In this document: piece by piece, positions 51,529 to 60,411 of the stretch
Layout: each line of letters begins with the position of its first letter
Position numbering within the stretch: position 1 is the stretch's first letter
Assembly: GCF_012184415.1 (NCBI RefSeq)
Contig: NZ_VTOX01000008.1
Location: forward strand, 62,001-126,000
Direction of reading: 5' to 3'
From: Ramlibacter lithotrophicus
GTDB taxonomy: Bacteria > Pseudomonadota > Gammaproteobacteria > Burkholderiales > Burkholderiaceae_C
Length of the DNA stretch: 64,000 bases
Notes under the pieces: generated by a model
Databases searched by the model: none
The model's input: the letters and a program-made list of their open reading frames with translations, nothing else
What the model was told of the DNA's origin: nothing
Translations under genes and position numbers: made by a program

Positions 51529-53868
51529 ATGGTCCGCATCGTGCGCCGCGAGCAGTTCTCCGACCAGACCTTCCTGTGGGAGGTCGACGCCCCCGACGTA
51601 GCGCAGGCGGCGCAGCCGGGCCACTTCGTCATGCTGCGGCTGGACGAGGAGGGCGAGCGCATTCCGCTCACCGTCGCCGACTACGACCGCGAGCGCGGCA
51701 CGATCTCGCTGGTGGTTCAGGCGCTGGGCAAGACCACGCGCCAGATGCGCGACGAATTCGGCGAAGGCGACGAGTTCGCCGACTTCGCCGGCCCGCTGGG
51801 CCTGCCGCAGCACATAGAACGCGTGGGCCATGTGGTGGTCGTCGGCGGCGGCCTCGGCGTCGCGCCGATCTTCCCGCAGTTGCGCGCGTTCAAGGAGGCC
51901 GGCAACCGCACGACCTGCATCGTCGGCTTCCGCAGCGCGGATCGCGTGTTCTGGACCGAGAAGCTGGCGCAGTTCAGCGACGAACTGATCCTGTGCACCG
52001 ACGACGGCAGCGCCGGGCGCGCCGGCTTCGTCGACGCCGCGTTGCGTGACGTGCTCGCGAAGGAGCATGCCGACCTGGTGGTGGCCATCGGGCCCATGCC
52101 GATGATGCACGCCTGCACCGAGGCCTCGCGCCCGTTCGGCGTGCGGACCATGGTGTCGCTCAACACCATCATGGTGGACGGCACCGGCATGTGCGGCTCG
52201 TGCCGGGTCACGGTCGGCGGGGAAGTGAAGTTCGCCTGCGTCGACGGCCCCGACTTCAACGGCCACCTGGTCGACTTCAACGAGCTGCACGCGCGCCAGA
52301 AGCGGTTCAGGAAGGAAGAGACGCAGGCCAACGAAGACCAGGCGCACGTGTGCAGCCTGGAGGAACTGCTCGTCAAGCAAGGCAAGCGGACCTACAAGAA
52401 GTACTCGGCGCTGGAGCGGGTGCAGGTCAGGATGCCGGAGCGCGACGCGGCCGAGCGCGCGGCCTGCTTCGAGGAAGTGAACCTCGGCTACGGCCATGCC
52501 GAGGCGCTGCGCGAGGCCGAGCGCTGCATCCAGTGCAGCAAGCCCACCTGCATCGAGGGCTGCCCGGTGCGCATCGACATCCCGACCTTCATCCGGCACC
52601 TGATGCTGCGTGACCTGGAAGCGGCGGTGGACACCATCCACGAGTCCAGCCCGTTTCCTTCGGTGTGCGGCCGGGTCTGCCCGCAGGAAAGCCAGTGCGA
52701 GGCGCAGTGCGTGCTGGTCAAGGCCAAGATGGAGCCGGTGGCGATCGGCCGGTTGGAGCGCTTCGTCGGCGACAACGCCAGGCCGCGCCCGGTGCAACTG
52801 CCCGCCTTCGAGCGCCGCCTCGGCAAGGTGGCGATCGTCGGTTCGGGCCCCGGCGGCCTGGCCGCCGCCGCCGACCTGCTCAAGTACGGCTGCGCGGTGA
52901 CCGTGTTCGAAGCGCTGCACGTCGTCGGCGGCGTGCTGCGCTACGGCATTCCCTCGTTCCGGCTGCCGCGCGACATCATCGACCGCGAAGTGCAGCGGCT
53001 GCGCGACGCCGGCGTGCGCTTCGAGACCAACAAGGTGATCGGCAAGACTTTCACCATCGCCCAGCTCACCGGGGCGATGGGCTTCGACGCCGTGTTCGTG
53101 GCGGCCGGCGCCGGGGCGCCCGCGTTCCTGGGCATCCCCGGCGAGTTCGCGGGCCAGGTCTATTCGGCCAACGAGTTCCTCACCCGCGTCAACCTGATGG
53201 GCGGCGACCGCTTCCCGTACCGTGACACGCCGGTGGGGCTCGGTGAGCGCGCGATCGTGATCGGCGCCGGCAACACGGCGATGGACTGCCTGCGTGTTGC
53301 GCGCCGGCTGGGCGCCGCCGACGTGCGATGCGTGTACCGGCGCTCGGAGGCAGAGGCGCCGGCCCGCATCGAGGAACTGCGCCATGCGCGCGAGGAAGGC
53401 ATTGCGTTCAGCTTCCTGCATGCGCCGGCGGAGATCCTGCTGAACGAAGAGGGCAACGTGCGCGCGCTGCGGGCCCAGAAGATGGCGTTGGGCGACCCGG
53501 ACGAACGGGGGCGGCGATCGCCGGTGCCGCTGGGCGAATTCGTCGAATGGGAGTGCGACACCGTGATCTACGCGCTGGGCACGCGGGCCAACCCCATCGT
53601 CGGACAGGCCACGCGCGGGCTGGCCCTGGACAAGCGCGGCTACATCGTCGCCGACGAGGCGACGCAGTCCACCAACCTCCCCGGCGTGTTCGCCGGCGGC
53701 GACATCGTCACCGGCGGCGCCACCGTGATCCTGGCCATGGCGGCCGGACGCCGCGCGGCGCGCTCGATCGGCGCCTGGCTGCAGCAGGGCAAGGCGACAT
53801 GGCCGGTGGGCGTCGACGCGGCGCAGGCCTTCACCGCAGGCGCCGGCGCGGTGCCGACAACGACGTGA
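51529..53868 (+). CDS. Single-chain NfnA-NfnB-like ferredoxin/NAD(P) transhydrogenase
   Basis: A 779-residue fusion. Residues 1-250 are the small-subunit type FAD/NAD module (VVVVGGGLGVAPIFPQL near residue 102) with a [2Fe-2S] site at D218, C222, C225 and C237. Residues 300-779 are a GltD-like large subunit. Its cluster cysteines are C333, C336, C341, C345 and C380, C384, C390, C394; FAD loop GSGPGG is at 438-443 and the NADPH loop GAGNTAMD is near 580. In Thermotoga and clostridia these are separate NfnA and NfnB chains catalysing electron bifurcation between NADPH, NAD and ferredoxin. Placed after hcrB, it could reduce ferredoxin for dearomatisation. Confidence 0.8.
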   Translation: MVRIVRREQFSDQTFLWEVDAPDVAQAAQPGHFVMLRLDEEGERIPLTVADYDRERGTISLVVQALGKTTRQMRDEFGEGDEFADFAGPLGLPQHIERVGHVVVVGGGLGVAPIFPQLRAFKEAGNRTTCIVGFRSADRVFWTEKLAQFSDELILCTDDGSAGRAGFVDAALRDVLAKEHADLVVAIGPMPMMHACTEASRPFGVRTMVSLNTIMVDGTGMCGSCRVTVGGEVKFACVDGPDFNGHLVDFNELHARQKRFRKEETQANEDQAHVCSLEELLVKQGKRTYKKYSALERVQVRMPERDAAERAACFEEVNLGYGHAEALREAERCIQCSKPTCIEGCPVRIDIPTFIRHLMLRDLEAAVDTIHESSPFPSVCGRVCPQESQCEAQCVLVKAKMEPVAIGRLERFVGDNARPRPVQLPAFERRLGKVAIVGSGPGGLAAAADLLKYGCAVTVFEALHVVGGVLRYGIPSFRLPRDIIDREVQRLRDAGVRFETNKVIGKTFTIAQLTGAMGFDAVFVAAGAGAPAFLGIPGEFAGQVYSANEFLTRVNLMGGDRFPYRDTPVGLGERAIVIGAGNTAMDCLRVARRLGAADVRCVYRRSEAEAPARIEELRHAREEGIAFSFLHAPAEILLNEEGNVRALRAQKMALGDPDERGRRSPVPLGEFVEWECDTVIYALGTRANPIVGQATRGLALDKRGYIVADEATQSTNLPGVFAGGDIVTGGATVILAMAAGRRAARSIGAWLQQGKATWPVGVDAAQAFTAGAGAVPTTT

Positions 53869-53877
53869 GGAGACATC

Positions 53878-56046
53878 ATGCAGTGCCCAAAGTGCCATGC
53901 GCCGCTCGCGGACGAGAGCGACGGCCGCTACATCTGCTGCGCCCACGCGCCGATGCAGTGGCAGTGCGGCCAGTGCGGCAAGGTGAGCGAAGGCTTCGCC
54001 TTTCCCTACGGCAGCTGCCCGCTGTGCGGCGGCAAGCTGGCGCTGCGCCACGATGACCGCACGCCGCCGGCGGACCGCGCGGCGCTCGATGCCGTGCGCA
54101 TGGCGTTCGAGATCGAGCTGGGCGGCCGCGCCTTCTACCAGCGTGCTGCCGTGGAGACCGCCGACGAGGAACTGAAGACGCTGTTCGGCCGGCTGGCGGT
54201 GGTCGAGGGCCAGCACATGGAGACGCTTTCGCGGCGCTACCACGTCGCGATTCCCGAGCATTCCCCGGCCTTTCGCCTGGAGGTGGCGGCGATCTTCGCC
54301 GACGTCGACCACCGGCCGCAGGACCCGGACAACCTGTTCCGCATCGCCATCGCGCTGGAGAAGCGGGCGGCCGCCTTCTTCGCTTCACGCGCCGCCGCGG
54401 CGCCGGCCGGCTCGGCCGAACAGCGGCTGGCGATCGAACTGGGCGCCGAGGAACGCGAGCACGCCGAGCTGCTCGCCACCGAATACGACCGCTGGCGCGC
54501 GCGCAAGCCGGGCCTCTTCAGCGGCGCCGGCCTGCTGGAGGCGGCGCGCAGCCCGCGCGAAGCCGGTGCCGCGGGCGAGCCGCTCAACGCCGCCGCCTTG
54601 CTGCTGGCAGGGCAGGACGCGGGGCGCCTGGCGCTGGTCTGCGGCGAGCAGCGCCTCACCTACGGCGAGCTGCGCGACCGCGTCGCACGCGCTGCCGCCG
54701 TCTGGCAGTCCAAGGGGCTGAAGCCGGGGGACCGGGTCGCGATCAAGCTGTTCGACGGCGTCGACTGGGTGGTCGCCTTCCTCGGCACCATCTGGGCCGG
54801 CGGCGTCGCGGTCGCCGTGAATCCGCAGATCCCGGCGCCGGAGTGGCAGTACATCCTGGAGGAAGCCGGATTCAACGTGATCCTGGCCGAGAACGCCGAC
54901 GACACGCCGGCACCCTGGCGCGAGCGCGTGATCCTGGTGGAGGAGGGGCGCCATGCCGTCGCCGCCGCGACGCCGGCCCCGCCTCATGCGGCCAACGCCG
55001 ATACACCGGCGTTCTGGTGCCACTCGTCCGGCACCTCCGGCAAGCCCAAGGCGGTCGTGCATGCGCACGGCTTCGCGCGCGAGATCGAGCGCGTGTCGCG
55101 CGAGCGCCTGGGCATCCAGCCCGGCGACCGCCTGTTCGCGACGTCGCGCCTGTTCTTTTCGTACCCGCAGACCAACAGCCTGTTCGCCGGGCTGAAGATC
55201 GGCGCCGCGGTGATCCTCGACGCGCGCTGGCCGACGCCGGCATCGGCGGTGGAGACGGTGGAGAAGACGCGGCCGACGATCTTCTTCAGCGTCCCGTCGC
55301 TGTACCGCAGCATCCTGCACGCGGGACTGGCGCCGCGCCTCGCCGCCGCCGGCGTGCGGCTGTGCGTCTCGGCCGGCGAAGCGTTGCCGGCGAGCCTGCG
55401 CGAGGCATGGCGGCAGGCCTGTGGGCTGCCGATGGCCGACGGCTACGGCGCGTCGGAGACCCTGGTCCTCGTGCTCACCGGGATGGACGGCGACGACGGC
55501 CTGCAGCCCTCGCCCGGCGTCCAGGTCCACCCCGCCGATCCCGAGGCCGCAGCCGCCGGCATTCCGACGCGGCTGCGGATCCGGGTGTCGACGCTGGCCC
55601 TCGGCTACCTCGACCGGCCGATCGCGCAGGCCGAGACTTTCCGCGACGGCGCCTTCTGCCCGGCCGACCTGTTCCTGCGCACGCAGGGCGGCGGCTGGCG
55701 CTTCGCCGGGCGCGAAGACTCGCTGATCAAGATCAAGGGCCGCTGGGTCAACCTGGTGGAGCTGGAAGAAAAGCTCGCTGCCGGGACCCCGGGCCTGCTG
55801 GAGGCCGGCTGCGTGTGCGTGCCCGACCGCGACGGCGTCGACACCGTCGCGCTCTTCTACGCGGCGCGCGAAGGGCAGGGCACCGAGGTCGAGCGGCTGC
55901 TGCGCGAGCGCGCGGCCGCCATGCCGCCCTACCAGCGGCCGGGCGTGTGGCAGTGCGTGCCGCAGTTGCCGCGCACGCCCACCGGCAAACTGCTGCGGCG
56001 GCGGCTCGCGGAACTGCTGGCGCCCCGGCCCGGGAGCGTGTCGTGA
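53878..56046 (+). CDS. Rubrerythrin-like domain fused to aromatic acyl-CoA ligase
   Basis: A 722-residue fusion. Residues 1-50 are a cysteine-rich zinc-ribbon-like segment (C3, C6, C20, C21, C30, C33, C47, C50). Residues 70-205 are a rubrerythrin-type four-helix bundle with the di-iron pattern E78 or E80, E110-x2-H113, E161 and E192-x2-H195. From about residue 235 it is an AMP-forming ligase of the benzoate-CoA ligase type: SSGTSGKPK near 384, DGYGASETL, and C-terminal Lys in TPTGKLLRRR. Probable substrate is 4-hydroxybenzoate, benzoate or 3-hydroxybenzoate. The reading frame is continuous with no internal start of obvious quality, so this looks like a real fusion. Confidence 0.82.
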   Translation: MQCPKCHAPLADESDGRYICCAHAPMQWQCGQCGKVSEGFAFPYGSCPLCGGKLALRHDDRTPPADRAALDAVRMAFEIELGGRAFYQRAAVETADEELKTLFGRLAVVEGQHMETLSRRYHVAIPEHSPAFRLEVAAIFADVDHRPQDPDNLFRIAIALEKRAAAFFASRAAAAPAGSAEQRLAIELGAEEREHAELLATEYDRWRARKPGLFSGAGLLEAARSPREAGAAGEPLNAAALLLAGQDAGRLALVCGEQRLTYGELRDRVARAAAVWQSKGLKPGDRVAIKLFDGVDWVVAFLGTIWAGGVAVAVNPQIPAPEWQYILEEAGFNVILAENADDTPAPWRERVILVEEGRHAVAAATPAPPHAANADTPAFWCHSSGTSGKPKAVVHAHGFAREIERVSRERLGIQPGDRLFATSRLFFSYPQTNSLFAGLKIGAAVILDARWPTPASAVETVEKTRPTIFFSVPSLYRSILHAGLAPRLAAAGVRLCVSAGEALPASLREAWRQACGLPMADGYGASETLVLVLTGMDGDDGLQPSPGVQVHPADPEAAAAGIPTRLRIRVSTLALGYLDRPIAQAETFRDGAFCPADLFLRTQGGGWRFAGREDSLIKIKGRWVNLVELEEKLAAGTPGLLEAGCVCVPDRDGVDTVALFYAAREGQGTEVERLLRERAAAMPPYQRPGVWQCVPQLPRTPTGKLLRRRLAELLAPRPGSVS

Positions 56047-56828
56047 GCACGGCGGCCGCGGCTGCGTCGTTGCACGCCGCCGTCGAGGCCGGCGTCTGCA
56101 CCGTCACGCTCGGCCGCCCGCCCGTGAACGCGCTCGACGACGCGCTGGTCGACGCGCTGCTCGCTGCCATCGATGCCGCCTGCCAGGACGACGCCGTGGC
56201 GGTGCTGCTGCTGCGCAGCAGCACCAAGGTGTTCTGCGCCGGCGCCGACCTGGCCCTGATGCAGGAAAGCATCCGCACGCCGCGCGGCCTGGAAGACATG
56301 CTCGCCCTGGTGCGCCGCCTGCAGGAACTGGCGCGGCGCATCGAGGCGGCGCCCGTGGTGACCATCGCCGAGATCGGCGGCGCGGCGCTGGGCGGCGGGT
56401 TCGAGCTGGCACTGGCCTGCGACCTGCGCATCGCGGCGCACGAGGCGCGCGTGGGCCTGCCGGAGGCCGGACTGGGCCTGCTTCCCGCGGCCGGCGGCAC
56501 CCAGCGCCTGACGCGGCTGGTCGGGCCGGGACTGGCGAGCCGTCTCATTCTTGGGGCCGAGACGGTTGACGGCGCTGCCGCCGAACGCCTGGGCCTGGTG
56601 CAGTGGGCCGTGCCGCGCTCTGAACTCGAACCGGCCGCGCGCGCGCTGGCGGCGCGCGTGGCCAGGCTGCCGCGCGCGGCCAGCGCCGCCGCCAAGCAAT
56701 GCATTGCGGCCGCGCTGGATGCCGCGCGCGACGGCTTCGCCGAGGAAGTCGCCTTCACGCGGCACCTCTACCAGCATCCGGCGACACGCGAGCGGGTGGC
56801 CGCCTTCCTGGCCCGCAGCGCCCGCTGA
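56043..56828 (+). CDS. Enoyl-CoA hydratase/isomerase family protein
   Basis: A 261-residue crotonase starting at a GTG that overlaps the ligase stop. The oxyanion-hole segments STKVFCAGADLALM and IGGAALGGGFELALACD are intact. Catalytic Glu candidates lie in LPEAGLGLLPAAGGTQRL. Coupling with a CoA ligase, an SDR and another crotonase suggests beta-oxidation-like steps on a cyclic or aromatic-derived CoA ester. The precise substrate is not evident. Confidence 0.8.
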   Translation: MSTAAAAASLHAAVEAGVCTVTLGRPPVNALDDALVDALLAAIDAACQDDAVAVLLLRSSTKVFCAGADLALMQESIRTPRGLEDMLALVRRLQELARRIEAAPVVTIAEIGGAALGGGFELALACDLRIAAHEARVGLPEAGLGLLPAAGGTQRLTRLVGPGLASRLILGAETVDGAAAERLGLVQWAVPRSELEPAARALAARVARLPRAASAAAKQCIAAALDAARDGFAEEVAFTRHLYQHPATRERVAAFLARSAR

Positions 56829-56859
56829 CCCAAGACTTCCTTCACTTCCGGAGAACAGC

Positions 56860-57606
56860 ATGAAGCTCGACAACCGCACCGCCATCGTCACGGGCGCCGC
56901 CTCCGGCATCGGCCGGGCCACGGCGCAGGCCTTCGCGCAGGCCGGCGCGCGGGTGCTGCTGGCCGACATCGACGAGGCCAAGGGAGCGCAGGCGGCCGCC
57001 GAACTGCGCGCGGCCGGCCACGACGCCGAGTTCCTGGCGGTGGATCTCACCTCCGCCGGCTCGGTCGATGCCCTCGCCACCCGGGTGATGGAGAAGTTCG
57101 GCGTGCCGGATGTGATCGTCAACGGTGCCGGCTGGGGCAAGACGCATCCGTTCTGGGAGGGCACGCCCGAGCTGTGGGACCGCGTCATCGCGCTGAACTT
57201 CGTCGGGCCGATGCGCCTGGCCAAGGCGTTCGTGCCGGCGATGATCGAGCGGCGCAGCGGCCACATCATCAACGTCGCCAGCGATGCCGGCCGCGTCGGC
57301 AGCCTCGGCGAGACCGTGTACTCGGGCGCCAAGGGCGGCCTGATCGCCTTCACCAAGGCCCTGGCGCGGGAAGTGGCCCGCTACGGCATCAACGTCAACT
57401 GCGTCTGCCCCGGCCCCACCGACACGCCCTTGATGGCGGCGGTTCCCGACAAGGTGAAGGAGGCGCTGACCAAGGCCGTCCCGTTCCGCCGTCTCGGCCA
57501 GCCCGAGGAGGTGGCCGACGCGATCCTGTTCTTCGCCACCGAGCGGTCCCGGTACGTGACCGGCCAGGTGCTCAGCGTCAGCGGCGGACTGACCATGGCC
57601 GGCTGA
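56860..57606 (+). CDS. Short-chain dehydrogenase, BadH-like
   Basis: A 248-residue SDR with cofactor loop TGAASGIG near residue 11, NGAGW (the family usually has NNAG), catalytic Ser in [11 protein letters not shown] and YSGAKGG as the Tyr-x3-Lys site. The segments [20 protein letters not shown] and [13 protein letters not shown] strongly recall 2-hydroxycyclohexanecarboxyl-CoA dehydrogenase BadH of Rhodopseudomonas. It may oxidise a hydroxyacyl-CoA made by the adjacent hydratases. Confidence 0.78.
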   Translation: MKLDNRTAIVTGAASGIGRATAQAFAQAGARVLLADIDEAKGAQAAAELRAAGHDAEFLAVDLTSAGSVDALATRVMEKFGVPDVIVNGAGWGKTHPFWEGTPELWDRVIALNFVGPMRLAKAFVPAMIERRSGHIINVASDAGRVGSLGETVYSGAKGGLIAFTKALAREVARYGINVNCVCPGPTDTPLMAAVPDKVKEALTKAVPFRRLGQPEEVADAILFFATERSRYVTGQVLSVSGGLTMAG

Positions 57607-57634
57607 CCGCCCCCTCATTCCAAGGAGACTCCCG

Positions 57635-58453
57635 ATGAAGCGCATCCAGCTCGCCAACTACCGCGCCACCCACTTCGGCTACAGCGTGCAAGGCAAGGTC
57701 GCCACCATCACGCTCAACCGGCCCGAGCGCAAGAACCCGCTGACGTTCGATTCGTACGGCGAGCTGCGCGACCTGTTCCGCGAGATGGTCTACGCCACCG
57801 ACATCAAGTCGGTCGTGTTCACCGGCTCCGGCGGCAACTTCTGCTCCGGCGGCGACGTGCACGAAATCATCGGCCCGCTGGTGCAGATGGACATGCCAGA
57901 GCTGCTCGAGTTCACGCGCATGACCGGCGACCTGGTCAAGGCGATGCGGGCCTGCCCGCAGACCATCGTGTCGGCCATCGACGGCGTGTGCACGGGGGCC
58001 GGCGCGATGATCGCCTGCGCCTCCGACATGCGGGTGGCGACGGCACGCAGCAAGCTCGCCTTCCTGTTCGTGCGGGTCGGGCTGGCCGGCGCCGACATGG
58101 GCGCCTGCACGCTGCTGCCGCGGCTGATCGGCCTGTCGCGCGCGGCCGACCTGCTGTACACGGGACGGGTCGTCGGCGGCGAGGAGGCAGAGCGCTTCGG
58201 CTTCCATAACCGGCTCGTCGAGCCGGACGCGCTGCTGGAGACGGCCACGGCCCTGGCGCGCGAGCTCGCGGACGGCCCCACCTTCGGCCATGCGATGACC
58301 AAGACCATGTTGTGGCAGGAGTGGAACTCGGGCCTGGGCGAGTGCATCGAGGCCGAGGCGCAGGCCCAGGCCATCTGCATGCAGACCAGGGACTTCGAGC
58401 GCGCCTACCGCGCGTTCGCGGCCAAGCAAAAGCCCGTGTTCGAAGGCAACTGA
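57635..58453 (+). CDS. Enoyl-CoA hydratase family protein
   Basis: A 272-residue crotonase with [34 protein letters not shown] and [21 protein letters not shown]. Its N-terminal extension and the replacement of the usual catalytic Glu region by [19 protein letters not shown] set it apart from the gene at 56043. AAGGAGAC precedes the ATG. It ends by overlapping the TRAP transporter genes, tying substrate uptake to this enzyme set. Confidence 0.8.
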   Translation: MKRIQLANYRATHFGYSVQGKVATITLNRPERKNPLTFDSYGELRDLFREMVYATDIKSVVFTGSGGNFCSGGDVHEIIGPLVQMDMPELLEFTRMTGDLVKAMRACPQTIVSAIDGVCTGAGAMIACASDMRVATARSKLAFLFVRVGLAGADMGACTLLPRLIGLSRAADLLYTGRVVGGEEAERFGFHNRLVEPDALLETATALARELADGPTFGHAMTKTMLWQEWNSGLGECIEAEAQAQAICMQTRDFERAYRAFAAKQKPVFEGN

Positions 58454-59034
58454 TGGACAGCCTTGCCGTCGCGGCGACGTCGCCGGGCGCCGCCGGCCCG
58501 CACGGAAGGGCGCCGGCAGAGGGCGCACCGGATGCGTTCGGTCCCGGCGGCCGGGTCCTGCTGCGGGCGTGCGAGGCGGCGGCCGTCGCCGGAGCGCTCG
58601 TGTTCACGGTCCTGGTCGGCATGTCGATCGTGTCGATCACCGGCCGCAAGCTGTGGGCGGCGCCGGTGCCTGGCGACGTGGAACTGCTGCAGATGTGCTC
58701 CGCCTTCGCCGCATCGTCGTTCTTCGCCTACTGCCACCTCAATCGCGGCGACGTGAAGGTGGACTTCTTCACCGAGCGGCTGCCCGACCGCTGGGTGCAC
58801 GGCCTGGACGCCGCAGGATCGCTCCTGGTCGGCCTGTTCGGCGCGCTGATCGCATGGCGCACCGCCGCCGGCGCGCTGATGGTCGGCGCGGCGGGCGAGA
58901 CCTCGATGATCCTGGGGGTGCCGCTGTGGATCGGCCAGGCGCTGATGGTTCCCGGCTTCGTGCTGCTGGCGCTCGCCGGCCTGTACATGGCCGCCTGGCA
59001 TTGGCGCCGGGCCAGGGCGGAGGCGCGGCCGTGA
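58453..59034 (+). CDS. TRAP transporter small permease (DctQ)
   Basis: A 193-residue protein with four membrane helices after a 35-residue hydrophilic N-terminus. VPGDVELLQMCSAFAASSFFAYCHLNRGDVKVDFF is the DctQ signature region (given here as two adjacent parts: VPGDVELLQMCSAF and NRGDVKVDFF). It pairs with the large permease encoded next, with a 4-nt overlap. Confidence 0.85.
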   Translation: MDSLAVAATSPGAAGPHGRAPAEGAPDAFGPGGRVLLRACEAAAVAGALVFTVLVGMSIVSITGRKLWAAPVPGDVELLQMCSAFAASSFFAYCHLNRGDVKVDFFTERLPDRWVHGLDAAGSLLVGLFGALIAWRTAAGALMVGAAGETSMILGVPLWIGQALMVPGFVLLALAGLYMAAWHWRRARAEARP

Positions 59035-60362
59035 GCGGCATCGCGTCGGGGATGACGCTGTTCAGCGCGCTGATGCTGCTGCTGCTGGTGCGCGTGCCGA
59101 TCGGCGTCGCCATGTTCATGATCGGCGCAACCGGCTATGTCTGGTTTACCGGCTGGGAATGGACGCCGCTGCTCAACTCGCTGAAGAACCTGGCCTACGC
59201 GCGCCTGTCGAACTACGACCTCATCGTGATTCCGCTGTTCCTGCTGATGGGGCAGTTCGCGACCCACGGCGGCCTGTCGCGTTCCCTGTTCCGGTTCGTC
59301 AGCGCGTTCCTGGGCCACATGCGCGGCGGCATCGCCATGGCCGCCGTGGGCGCCTGCGCGGCCTTCGGCGCGATCTGCGGGTCGTCGCTCGCGACGGCGG
59401 CGACCATGGGCCAGGTGGCGCTGCCGGAACTCGAACGTGCGAAGTACTCCGGCTCGCTGGCCACCGGGGCGCTCGCCGCCGGCGGCACGCTGGGCATCAT
59501 GATCCCGCCGTCGGTGCCGCTGGTGATCTACGCCATCCTGACCCAGGAGTCGATCGGCAAGCTGTTCATGGCCGCGGTCGTGCCAGGCGTGATCGCCATG
59601 GTCGGCTACATGGTCGTGATCCAGATCATGGTGCGATTGAATCCCGGCAGCGGCCCGGCCGGCCCGCGGGTCGGCTGGGGCGAACGCGTGCGTTCGCTGC
59701 TCGTCGTGCTGCCGGTGCTGCTGGTGTTCGTGGTCGTCATCGTCGGCATCTACGGCGGCTGGGCCAATCCGACCGAGGCGGCCGCGATCGGCGCGGCAGC
59801 CTGCGGCGTGCTGGCCGTGGTGAACGGCGGCCTGCGCTGGCGCGGCCTGTGGCATGTCGGCCTGGGCACGGCGCAGACCACCGCGATGATCTTCCTCGTA
59901 CTGCTCGGCGCCGACCAGCTCAATACGGCGCTGGCGCTGTCGCAGATGCCGACCGAGCTGGCCGCATGGGTCAAGGATGCCGGCTTTCCGCCGCTGCTGG
60001 TCATGACCGCCATCCTGCTGGTGTACGTGTTGCTCGGCTGCGTGATGGACTCGCTGGCGATGATCCTGCTCACCATTCCGGTCTTCTACCCGGTGGTGAT
60101 GGGACTCGACTTCTGGGGGCTGTCGCCCACCGACAAGTCGATCTGGTTCGGGATCCTGGCGCTGATGGTCGTCGAGATCGGCCTGGTGCACCCCCCGGTG
60201 GGCATGAACGTGTACGTGATCAACCGCATCGCGCGCAACGTGCCGCTCACCGAGACGTTCAAGGGCGTCGTGCCCTTCCTGCTGTCGGACTTCGTGCGCA
60301 TCGCCGTGCTGCTGTTCTTTCCGGTGCTCTCGCTGGTGCTGGTGCGCACGTTCCAGACCTGA
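59031..60362 (+). CDS. TRAP transporter large permease (DctM)
   Basis: A 443-residue polytopic protein of the DctM family: VRVPIGVAMFMIGATGY near the start, AICGSSLATAATMGQVALPEL, GTLGIMIPPSVPLVIYA and VHPPVGMNVYVIN near the end. It forms the sodium-coupled channel of a TRAP system. It starts at a GTG overlapping dctQ. Confidence 0.88.
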   Translation: MSGIASGMTLFSALMLLLLVRVPIGVAMFMIGATGYVWFTGWEWTPLLNSLKNLAYARLSNYDLIVIPLFLLMGQFATHGGLSRSLFRFVSAFLGHMRGGIAMAAVGACAAFGAICGSSLATAATMGQVALPELERAKYSGSLATGALAAGGTLGIMIPPSVPLVIYAILTQESIGKLFMAAVVPGVIAMVGYMVVIQIMVRLNPGSGPAGPRVGWGERVRSLLVVLPVLLVFVVVIVGIYGGWANPTEAAAIGAAACGVLAVVNGGLRWRGLWHVGLGTAQTTAMIFLVLLGADQLNTALALSQMPTELAAWVKDAGFPPLLVMTAILLVYVLLGCVMDSLAMILLTIPVFYPVVMGLDFWGLSPTDKSIWFGILALMVVEIGLVHPPVGMNVYVINRIARNVPLTETFKGVVPFLLSDFVRIAVLLFFPVLSLVLVRTFQT

Positions 60363-60411
60363 TTTCCCCGTTTTTTCCCGCGCTTCCCATCACAACCACA
60401 GGAGACAAACC

